The position numbers were made by a program, and so were the translations under genes. A stretch of DNA of 50,772 nucleotides from assembly GCA_029261395.1 (NCBI GenBank), contig JAJDBJ010000009.1:1-50772 (forward strand). Direction: 5' to 3'. Shown in pieces: positions 15,020-21,862 of the stretch (position 1 is the first letter of the stretch; every line of letters begins with the position of its first letter). Below the pieces are notes generated by a model that ran no database searches, had not been told where the DNA came from, and saw nothing but the letters and a program-made list of their open reading frames with translations. The DNA comes from Nitrospinaceae bacterium. GTDB lineage: Bacteria > Nitrospinota > Nitrospinia > Nitrospinales > Nitrospinaceae.

Positions 15020-15433
15020 ATGGAGCTTGATGGAGTGCACCACATCGGCCTCAACGTGCGCGACCTCGACCGCGCCGAGGCGTTCTATACCGAAGTGCTG
15101 GGCTTCGAGGTCACCGAACGCTACGCGGAGAACATTCGCCATCTCATGCTGGCCTCGCCGGGAGAACCTGCAGATACGGCAAAGGTCCACCTGTTTGAAG
15201 CCAAGAACCTGAACATGCAGGACGCCCTCGCTACTCTGAGCGGACAAGGTTATGCTCATATTGCCTTCGGCACCACACGCGCACGATTTCCCGCTGTTGT
15301 CGAAGAACTCAAAAAAAGGAAGATCGACTTCAAAGGACCCTTAATAATGGGAAAAGGCGAATCCGTCCACTTCACCGACCCCGACGGCAATTCCCTCGAA
15401 ATCCGCTGTCCAGCCGGGAAGCCCGGCGGCTGA
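15020..15433 (+). CDS. VOC (glyoxalase/dioxygenase) superfamily protein
   Basis: 137 residues with a single VOC module: GVHHIGLNVRDLDRAEAFYTE at the start and HFTDPDGNSLEIRCP at the end. Potential metal ligands are the first-strand His, the His of GYAHIAFG and the Glu of LEIR. Substrate cannot be told. Excellent ribosome site (AAAGGAGG). It is alone in its transcription unit. Confidence 0.85.
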   Translation: MELDGVHHIGLNVRDLDRAEAFYTEVLGFEVTERYAENIRHLMLASPGEPADTAKVHLFEAKNLNMQDALATLSGQGYAHIAFGTTRARFPAVVEELKKRKIDFKGPLIMGKGESVHFTDPDGNSLEIRCPAGKPGG

Positions 15434-15603
15434 TTTAGTCGAAACGTAAGGACGCGATTGAAAAGTTACCTTAACCCGCCGGGGTTTAAAAATTACTGAC
15501 GGAGGTTCTCCGCCCGGCGTAGCGCCTCATCATAATCTTATAATGTATCCGAATTATCCCTTATAATAAAAGTCAGGGTTTGTTTCTCTCATAAGGAGGC
15601 TTT

Positions 15604-16071
15604 ATGGATTTTCTCAGAAAATTTTTTCATACGGACAATTCGACCACCCACCTCATCCTCCGTGTCATCCTGGGCGGCGTCATTTTCTTTCACGGCGGAC
15701 AAAAGCTCATGGGTTGGTTTGGCGGCCACGGATTCGACGGCACCATGGGGTTTTTTACGACAAAAATAGGCGTCCCGGCTGTTATCGCTTTTCTGGTGAT
15801 TATCGGCGAGTCCTTTGGGGCGTTGGGATTGATCACCGGTTTTCTGACCCGGTTGAGCGCCGCTGGCGTGGCTATGATTATGCTGGGGGCCATTACGATG
15901 GTCCATTGGAACAACGGAATTTTCATGAACTGGTCGGGGCAGCAGGCCGGCGAAGGATATGAATACCACCTGCTGGCGCTCGGGTTAGCTATCCCATTGA
16001 TTTTATACGGCGGCGGCAAGTTCTCCGTGGACCAGATCATCGAGAAAAAGCTCCTCGATACCGCCTCCTGA
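15604..16071 (+). CDS. DoxX-family membrane protein
   Basis: 155 residues with four membrane helices; RVILGGVIFFHGGQKLMGWFGG and FMNWSGQQAGEGYEYHLLALG are typical DoxX signatures. DoxX family members take part in thiosulfate-quinone oxidoreductase or in oxidative-stress membrane complexes; no partner is next to it. Ribosome site AAGGAGG, with a TATAAT at 15562-15567 as a possible -10. Confidence 0.88.
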   Translation: MDFLRKFFHTDNSTTHLILRVILGGVIFFHGGQKLMGWFGGHGFDGTMGFFTTKIGVPAVIAFLVIIGESFGALGLITGFLTRLSAAGVAMIMLGAITMVHWNNGIFMNWSGQQAGEGYEYHLLALGLAIPLILYGGGKFSVDQIIEKKLLDTAS

Positions 16072-16435
16072 TACGGTTATTTAAAGCAACTGGATTGTAG
16101 TCCGTTAGAAGGGATTATTGTGCTCTTTTACAGCCTTGCCCGGCATAACTACTGCGGTTTTATTTGTATGACTTTGTCCATTTATGTGATATTGTAAGGA
16201 TGAAATTAGGGTTGTTAGAAGTCATTGAGTAGTGGATCATTGTGACCCCTGTCTAGGGATAAGATTACAAGCGATTTTTTTTGACGGACCAAGCCAGCCT
16301 TATTGGTTGGTTTTTTTTTATCTTCATGTGGCCTGCAGAAACCCTCCCAAGGACACAACCCCTGTTAAAACCGGCAAGGTGCCCCGTAAAAATTCGGAAC
16401 ACACCTCGCCAATTGTTGCAAATGGAGTATTTTTT
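16072..16435 (+). other. Region between doxX-like gene and cold shock gene
   Basis: About 360 bp with no gene seen. It contains a terminator at 16289-16319. If the cold shock promoter lies upstream of that hairpin, the hairpin would be part of its leader; if not, it ends the DoxX-family transcript about 220 bp after its stop. Confidence 0.45.
16289..16319 (+). terminator. Intrinsic terminator or attenuator upstream of the cold shock gene
   Basis: CCAA-G-CC pairs with GG-TTGG (16289-16295 with 16305-16310) around a 9-nt loop, followed directly by nine T residues. It is 116 bp before the cold shock gene's ATG. Confidence 0.65.
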
Positions 16436-16636
16436 ATGTCAGTAGGTAAAGTAAAGTGGTTTAACGAAAGCAAAGGTTATGGTTTTATTGAATCCGAAAA
16501 CGGGCAGGATCTGTTCGTTCATTTTTCGGAAATTCAAGGTGAGGGTTTTAAAACTCTTCACGAAGGCCAGACCGTTGAATTCCAAGAATCCATGGGCCAA
16601 AAGGGTCCGCAGGCCTCTCAGGTCATACCTCAGTAA
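16436..16636 (+). CDS. cspA: Cold shock domain protein
   Basis: 66 residues forming one cold shock domain. RNP1-like KGYGFIE and RNP2-like DLFVHFS are intact, so it should bind single-stranded RNA/DNA as an RNA chaperone. The start is ATG 16436 ([14 protein letters not shown]) with GGAG upstream; the frame extends further upstream but without family similarity. The ending ASQVIPQ is slightly different from the usual AANV. A hairpin terminator follows. Confidence 0.93.
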   Translation: MSVGKVKWFNESKGYGFIESENGQDLFVHFSEIQGEGFKTLHEGQTVEFQESMGQKGPQASQVIPQ

Positions 16637-16655
16637 GCGACTGTTAAATCGTTAT

Positions 16656-16685
16656 CCGGCAGGGCTCAGGCCCTGTCGGAGTCTT
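16656..16685 (+). terminator. Probable terminator after the cold shock gene
   Basis: CCGGCAGGGC (16656-16665) pairs with GCCCTGTCGG (16670-16679; one G-T pair) across a 4-nt loop. The following tract (AGTCTTT) has only three T residues, so termination may be partial. Confidence 0.55.
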
Positions 16686-16731
16686 TAATCAACGACCGGT
16701 GGCGCAAGACACCAGAAGGGGAAGAGATACT

Positions 16732-16911
16732 ATGCATGAAGTTCGGGTTTATGACAGTTCGGGTGCCTTGAAAAAAGTCATTTCCGAGAAAACCTTGAAA
16801 GCAAGAGCCGACCGGCAGATCCTTTTCCCAGGAGGTTATTCAAAAGGCGGAAAAAAAGCCAAACCTCAACCCATCCCCGATAAAAAAAGCACACAGGCTA
16901 AAACAGCCTGA
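16732..16911 (+). CDS. Small basic protein of unknown function
   Basis: 59 residues from ATG 16732 (AGGGGAAGAG just upstream). The N-terminal half (HEVRVYDSSGALKKVISEKTL) looks structured; the rest is rich in Lys and Gly and probably flexible and nucleic-acid binding. It follows the cold shock gene by about 95 bp, so it may be co-expressed by readthrough. No family recognised. Confidence 0.6.
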   Translation: MHEVRVYDSSGALKKVISEKTLKARADRQILFPGGYSKGGKKAKPQPIPDKKSTQAKTA

Positions 16912-17190
16912 CTCAATATGTCCAATGACCGCGGCGGAGTACCTCCGCAGGTAATCTGAAAACGTTAAAATGTGTTCAAAGTGTATCTTTAGCCATCAAC
17001 GTTTCAGCAAGTCGGGTCCAGCGTCACGCTGGGGAATCCCCGCGGTCACCGGTCACAATCAACAACATTTGGAATCTTCAGTCCCGCAGAACTCCGTGCA
17101 GGCTTTTCAACAAGTCCCGAAAAGTTTGCCTCTTTCAAAATGCCCCCCACATACTACTCTGTACTGAACCATTCCGTATATCTCTCTCGC

Positions 17191-17889
17191 TCACTGTTTA
17201 TTCAGCGAAAAAACCAGAAAATTCTGACGCGGCAGGAAGCCGTGGGTTTTGTCCAGCGCATAACCGGCGGCTTTAAATTCTTCGAGCAGGACTTTGAGTT
17301 CTGTGTAGTGGCGGAACGCGCCTTTCCTGAAATCAATGATCGCCACCCGTCCGCCGGGCTTGAGGTATCGCGCGGCATTTCTGAAATAATTCGCGCGGTC
17401 TTTTATATGGTGGTACGCGTTGACTGAAAAAATAAGATCCACCGGCTCCGGAATCAGCGGGTCATGCCCCACCGCCAGGACGGTCTTCACGTTCTCTTGC
17501 TGTTTGGCCACTGCCTGCTTATTAATACTGGCGTTCATCTCCGCGTCGATATCGACCGCGTAAACCTTGCCGGAAGTATCCACCGCTTCCGCCAGTCGGA
17601 AAGTGAAATAACCGGTGCCGGCACCGAGGTCCGCCACCTTCATGCCTGCTTCCAGCTTAAGAGCTTTGATCACCCGCTCGGGATACTGCCAGGTGTAGCG
17701 GTCCGGCTCCTGGTAACGAAGATGCGCAACCTCTTCTGCATTGATATGTTTGTGCTTGTGCCCGACCGAATGGGTGGGCGGGCCTGAGAACATACCACAT
17801 CCCGCAAGCGCCAGTGCCCACAGCAACAAAACCGCCCCAACGCGGCAAAATCGATTCATGCTTAACGAGTGTTTGCGTAGTGTCGTCAT
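17191..17889 (-). CDS. Class I SAM-dependent methyltransferase with a lipoprotein signal
   Basis: 232 residues. The methyltransferase core is complete: VADLGAGTGYFT (motif I, about 85-96), the acidic end of strand 2 in VYAVDID, and the later LKPGGRVAIIDF. Unusually, residues 1-31 form a signal peptide with a lipobox (LALAGCG), then a His-rich linker (HSVGHKHKH), which predicts a lipid-anchored periplasmic protein. SAM is not expected there, so either the signal is not used or the domain has another role. AAGGAAATACA precedes ATG 17889; Met11 is an alternative start but keeps the signal. Confidence 0.85.
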   Translation of the reverse strand: MTTLRKHSLSMNRFCRVGAVLLLWALALAGCGMFSGPPTHSVGHKHKHINAEEVAHLRYQEPDRYTWQYPERVIKALKLEAGMKVADLGAGTGYFTFRLAEAVDTSGKVYAVDIDAEMNASINKQAVAKQQENVKTVLAVGHDPLIPEPVDLIFSVNAYHHIKDRANYFRNAARYLKPGGRVAIIDFRKGAFRHYTELKVLLEEFKAAGYALDKTHGFLPRQNFLVFSLNKQ

Positions 17890-18052
17890 TGTATTTCCTT
17901 AAATGATGATTGATCGGGTTCTCTTAGAAAGGTCAGCGGTCTACCCCGCGAGGAAAGGGAAGAGATCGGTACCCGTTGCACTGTGGAAATTTGCTTCACG
18001 TCGGAAAAATTTTCTCATAGAAACGGGAGGATTCAAAATCAGACAACAGCGG

Positions 18053-18232
18053 TCAATTGACGCCGTAGTTTTTAGGATAGTAGGCGGGCTGTGTCAGATA
18101 ATATTGTTGATGAAGATATTCGAAATAAAATTGGGTAACGCCATTCTGAAATGTGGGGAACGAGGTGCATCCTCCGTGGCCGAGGGCGTATCCCAAAAAC
18201 ATGAAATAACGGACAATACGGTTGGGAATCAT
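18053..18232 (-). CDS. Small Tyr/Gln-rich protein with lipoprotein-like N-terminus
   Basis: 59 residues starting at ATG 18232 behind a near-perfect ribosome site (GGAGGGAG), the main reason to accept it. A short hydrophobic segment ends at Cys20 (ALGHGGC), reminiscent of a lipobox but without the usual Leu at -3. The rest is aromatic-rich (YFEYLHQQYYLTQPAYYP). No family recognised and no operon partner. Confidence 0.5.
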   Translation of the reverse strand: MIPNRIVRYFMFLGYALGHGGCTSFPTFQNGVTQFYFEYLHQQYYLTQPAYYPKNYGVN

Positions 18233-18535
18233 GACTCCCTCCAGTGAAAAAGTTCCAAGGGTATTCAATGTATACTGCCTTCCCCGCCCGGTCAAAATTA
18301 TATTTCCGGGATGTGAAAAACTATGAATGACCCGCATTCGGGGTAGTCAAAATTTCCGCTCATTTGAACTCTTCAGTTGAAAAATTTTGCCTCGGACTTT
18401 TACCCCTCGCTCAGGAAGACTCTGTAAATCCCCGTATCTAATGGATTTAAGCGATCCAGCACCCGGCCCTCCCGGCGCGGCACGAGTATTGCTATATTTT
18501 TCAATACTTTATAATAAAACCGAGGGGGGCAAGAA
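18233..18535. other. Intergenic region between divergent small genes
   Basis: About 300 bp; no gene. Near its right end it holds an inverted repeat overlapping a TATAAT for the gene at 18536 (listed). No clear promoter for the gene at 18232 was found. Confidence 0.4.
18485..18515 (+). promoter_or_regulatory. Promoter with embedded inverted repeat
   Basis: AGTATTG (18485-18491) and CAATACT (18502-18508) form a perfect 7-bp inverted repeat with a 10-bp spacer. A TATAAT follows at 18510-18515, and TTGCTA (18489) is a poor -35 at 15 bp. A regulator bound to the repeat would occlude polymerase. Confidence 0.4.
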
Positions 18536-18766
18536 ATGGGCGAGCTTAGGTTAAAACGTGAGCAAGTGGATTATAGCGACATGAATGAGCACTTGGATCA
18601 ACAGTCCAAGCTCTATGAGCGGAATCTTCACATCAAAAATTCACTGCGGATGCAGGAGTTGTTGAACGCAGAGTCGTTCCGCAAATGGAAAAAATTGCGC
18701 CACGGAGGACAGAACCCGCCGGCGGATCTGGAACCTTCAAACCAGTTTAAAAATGAACGCATTTGA
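18536..18766 (+). CDS. Small hydrophilic protein of unknown function
   Basis: 76 residues, charged and helical (MNEHLDQQSKLYERNLHIKN...), no signal peptide or membrane segment. GAGGGGGG lies just before ATG 18536, and a TATAAT with an operator-like repeat lies upstream. Its C-terminal third is Pro/Asn-rich and probably disordered. No family recognised. Confidence 0.6.
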   Translation: MGELRLKREQVDYSDMNEHLDQQSKLYERNLHIKNSLRMQELLNAESFRKWKKLRHGGQNPPADLEPSNQFKNERI

Positions 18767-18796
18767 TGTTTGCGGTGTGACAAAATCTGGCAAGCT

Positions 18797-18991
18797 CTAT
18801 TGATTCAAAAAATGGATGAGGCTACTGACCGCCCACAGGGCGACCAGCGCCCAGAAGCCGGACACGGCAGTCTTGAAAAAAACATTTTCCCAATAGTTAC
18901 TGAACCGGGAAGTAACGAAGGCCCCAGCAAACAAGAGAAATAGCCCGGCTGTAATCAGGTAATAAGGAATGGTCCATCCGAACAGCGACAT
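18797..18991 (-). CDS. Small two-helix membrane protein
   Basis: 64 residues with two membrane segments (about 9-27 and 42-60). A GAGGGGAGCG ribosome site precedes ATG 18991, which begins 9 bp after the YchJ-type gene's stop, so they are co-transcribed. No function recognised. Confidence 0.7.
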   Translation of the reverse strand: MSLFGWTIPYYLITAGLFLLFAGAFVTSRFSNYWENVFFKTAVSGFWALVALWAVSSLIHFLNQ

Positions 18992-19000
18992 CGCTCCCCT

Positions 19001-19513
19001 CTATTTTCCACAGCACTTCTTAAACTTCTTACCACTACCACACGGGCAGGGATCGTTGCGTCCCACTTTGGGGCTGTCGCGGACCACGGGTTGTTGGGGT
19101 TCGTCATGAACTTTCTTATGGATGGTGGACTGCTTTTCACTGTAAGTCCACCGACCGTTTTCTTTCAGAAATTTTGACGATTCGCGGATGGAGTGTTCTT
19201 CGCCCTCTTCTTCATAAAATGCGACGAAGGTCACCTCCCCATCGTCATCCTGCAAACCGCCTTTTTGGGAACCCATCACTTCCAGTTTGAGCCACTCCAC
19301 ACTCTTGCCCCACTTTTCAAACGCCTGCCGGTTTTTCTCGGAGCGTTCGCTGGAGTGGGTGGTTTGGATCAGGTAATCCCAGTTTCTCAGCGTGTAGGCC
19401 GTATAACGCGAACGCATCAAATCTTCCGCAGTGTCTGCATAGCCGGTGCCACGGATCAAGGGACCGCAACAATCGGCATAAGGGGACTGCAACCCGCAGG
19501 GGCAATCTTTCAT
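19001..19513 (-). CDS. ychJ: YchJ-family (UPF0225) SEC-C motif protein
   Basis: 170 residues. An N-terminal SEC-C-like cysteine cluster ([14 protein letters not shown], 4-17), a YchJ-type NTF2-like domain (about 25-135, [15 protein letters not shown]), and a canonical C-terminal SEC-C zinc motif ([17 protein letters not shown]). The family binds zinc; its physiological role is not settled. Ribosome site AGGTGG. It leads the small membrane protein gene. Confidence 0.9.
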   Translation of the reverse strand: MKDCPCGLQSPYADCCGPLIRGTGYADTAEDLMRSRYTAYTLRNWDYLIQTTHSSERSEKNRQAFEKWGKSVEWLKLEVMGSQKGGLQDDDGEVTFVAFYEEEGEEHSIRESSKFLKENGRWTYSEKQSTIHKKVHDEPQQPVVRDSPKVGRNDPCPCGSGKKFKKCCGK

Positions 19514-19675
19514 TTCTCATCCACCTTTCAAAATTTTTAACGCAGAATTGCAACGGAAACTGTACTGAAACGAAAGTTCAAAGAGACCCGATAAAGGTTA
19601 TCGCTCTTTCTGTTCGTGCGGGAAGTATACAATCAAGAAGAAGCCTTGGGGAGAGAAAACAGACACGAGGAGCCA

Positions 19676-20524
19676 TCAGTCGAAGAAAAGACCGACGGCA
19701 TCATCCACCTGGTCGCGGACATTTTCCTGGATATCCGTTAAAAATGAACGGGTGAGCGTGGTCCGCTGGATGGCGGCAGGGTCCAGCACCGGAATGGTGG
19801 GCTCGCCTCCCGTCCCCAATTTCATCTCATAAGCAATGATATCGGCCAGATGAACGATCGTTGGAAATAAAGGGTCGCCCTTGGCCTCGGAGGGACGATG
19901 GTGATACTGCACAGCTTCGACAAGACTGTCAGGAAGTCCCCATTGCGTGAACACAACGGCACCCACGTCGGCATGCGTAAACCCCAGAATCTCATCCTCA
20001 ACGGTGGATAGCGGCAGGCCCTCGGATTTGCACCGGGTCAGAATCTCTCGAGATTTGTCAGGCATTTCCTTGTAGATGATCAGACTGCCGACATCGTGAA
20101 GCATGCTGGCCGTGTAATAGGATTCCAAATGACGCTCCCCCATTTTTTTGGCAATGGCTCGTGCCGCCAAACCACAACCGATACTGTGCATCCAAAAGGA
20201 CTGCATGTTGACCAGGTCTTTATCGATTCCTTCAAACCGGTTGACCAGGATGGTTGCCAGGGCCAATTCTTTTAACTGATCGATGCCGACAATTCCCAAG
20301 GCATGGGAAATGGTTTCCACTTTAGAACTCAATCCGTAAAACGGACTGTTGGCGATTCGCAATAGGCGGACGGCCAGACTGGGGTCGGCGCTGATGATAT
20401 TGCTGAAATCACCAAAGGATGATTCCGGGTTCTGCATGGCTTCATGAAGTTTACGATAAACCGGAGGAGGTGACCCGATCCAATCCGCTACCACTTCATT
20501 AAATATCTCATTCGCCTTATCCAT
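19676..20524 (-). CDS. HDOD domain protein
   Basis: 282 residues. An HDOD (PF08668) domain covers about 15-215: PPVYRKLHEAM, DPSLAVRLLRIANSPFYG, IVGIDQLKELAL and MLHDVGSLI. HDOD proteins are non-enzymatic HD relatives used in signalling networks; no output domain is attached here. It starts 55 bp downstream of the DUF389 gene on the same strand. The specific pathway is unknown. Confidence 0.9.
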   Translation of the reverse strand: MDKANEIFNEVVADWIGSPPPVYRKLHEAMQNPESSFGDFSNIISADPSLAVRLLRIANSPFYGLSSKVETISHALGIVGIDQLKELALATILVNRFEGIDKDLVNMQSFWMHSIGCGLAARAIAKKMGERHLESYYTASMLHDVGSLIIYKEMPDKSREILTRCKSEGLPLSTVEDEILGFTHADVGAVVFTQWGLPDSLVEAVQYHHRPSEAKGDPLFPTIVHLADIIAYEMKLGTGGEPTIPVLDPAAIQRTTLTRSFLTDIQENVRDQVDDAVGLFFD

Positions 20525-20579
20525 ATCTCAAATGACTCCCAGTTTCAGCATGCGATCAATCGCTCTCGCAGTCTCATCC

Positions 20580-21572
20580 TCAAGGAAGGGCTCGATGACG
20601 CAAATAAATCGCCACGATCAATATCAATAAAGTCACTACCCAGAACACAATGTAGGTGGTCATCGATTGCCGGGCCTTCAGTTTCTCCAATCCAGTACGT
20701 GGCTTGATACCCCGGGCGAGAAACGTCACTTTCGCGGACAGGTTGACGCAGACCACGTTCACCGCCAGCAACAACGCCGCCCCCATCGCCAAATCATATT
20801 TTCCCGCTCCCAGCAGAAGTCCCATGGTAGCCGTAGGGGGAAGCAGAGCCACCGCCACCATCACCCCCACCAGCACGCTGGGCAATCCGGTGGACAGGGA
20901 CAACACAGCCGCGGCACCGGAAGCCAGCGCCAGCGCAATCGAGTCCAGTCCGACATCCGTTCGTGCCAGCAGTTCCCGGCTGTCAAAATTGAGGTGCCAT
21001 AATTCGCCAATCATAATGGAAAGTCCCACCGCCACGACAAAACCGACCGCTCCGGTTTTCAAGGATTTCAAAATGAGCTCCGTGTCTCCCAGAGCGGCGG
21101 CCAGAGCGAGGGCGATATTGGGTCCCAACAGGGGAGCGATCACCATCGCGCCGATCACCACCGACACGTTGTCTTCCAGCAAACCGATCGCCACGACGAC
21201 GGTCGACAGCATCACCAGAATCACATAGGTGCTGTTCAATCGCGCGCCTTTTTCAATATTGTTATAAAGTTCTTCGCGCGTGGTGGACCCGGCAGGGGTC
21301 TTCCCGGAGGGCTTGTCGCCATTGACCTCAGTGCGGGGCAAGACCGCTTCGATACCCATGACCACTATCTTGGCTTTGGCGCTGTTGCCCAGCGCCCCCT
21401 GGAGTGCATCCAACACTTCCTGCCTTTTTTCATCCCCGAGAATCAAACGGATCATCCGGCGTCCATCTTCCCCTTTCGGCCCCATCCAGCAGTCTCGGAC
21501 TTCATGCTGGTCGGCGATGGTGGTGATGATGTCCTGATAGCTGACATCTGCAATGACCTCAATAATTTTCAT
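20580..21572 (-). CDS. DUF389 membrane protein
   Basis: 330 residues. A soluble N-terminal ferredoxin-like domain (about 1-80) is followed by about eight membrane helices from residue 115 with VIGAMVIAPLLGPNIALALAAALGD, the signature of DUF389 (TIGR00341-type) proteins. The transport substrate of the family is not known to me. It lies upstream of the HDOD gene and is possibly co-transcribed with it. Confidence 0.88.
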   Translation of the reverse strand: MKIIEVIADVSYQDIITTIADQHEVRDCWMGPKGEDGRRMIRLILGDEKRQEVLDALQGALGNSAKAKIVVMGIEAVLPRTEVNGDKPSGKTPAGSTTREELYNNIEKGARLNSTYVILVMLSTVVVAIGLLEDNVSVVIGAMVIAPLLGPNIALALAAALGDTELILKSLKTGAVGFVVAVGLSIMIGELWHLNFDSRELLARTDVGLDSIALALASGAAAVLSLSTGLPSVLVGVMVAVALLPPTATMGLLLGAGKYDLAMGAALLLAVNVVCVNLSAKVTFLARGIKPRTGLEKLKARQSMTTYIVFWVVTLLILIVAIYLRHRALP

Positions 21573-21862
21573 AAGAGACTTGGTAGTTCGAGCAGGTTTT
21601 AAAAATAAATCCCAGGAAGAGCAAAGAATGACTGCCTTTTTTTTGCAATCATGGACATAAGTAGTGTAAGGACGGTCGCATTAAATTGAAAGAGTGAATT
21701 TTGAAAGCCGCCTGATAACGGTTTCTCGGCATATCGGGCTTCCAAATTTCCTCTGTAAGAAACCCTGGAGTGTTGTACACTTTAGCATGGGATTGAGCAT
21801 TTGTACCTGTTGCTTTGGTAATCAGCCCCAGTTTTAACAGCCTGTGATCCAGTCGGGTAAAT

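Noticed and set aside
16934-16948. Hairpin GCGGAG-TAC-CTCCGC after the small basic protein gene
   Set aside because: No T tract follows and the stem is short, so I do not call a terminator.
21508-21530. GTCGGCGATGG resembling the repeated AIADLFK segment
   Set aside because: It lies inside the DUF389 coding sequence in another context and matches only about 11 bases; chance.
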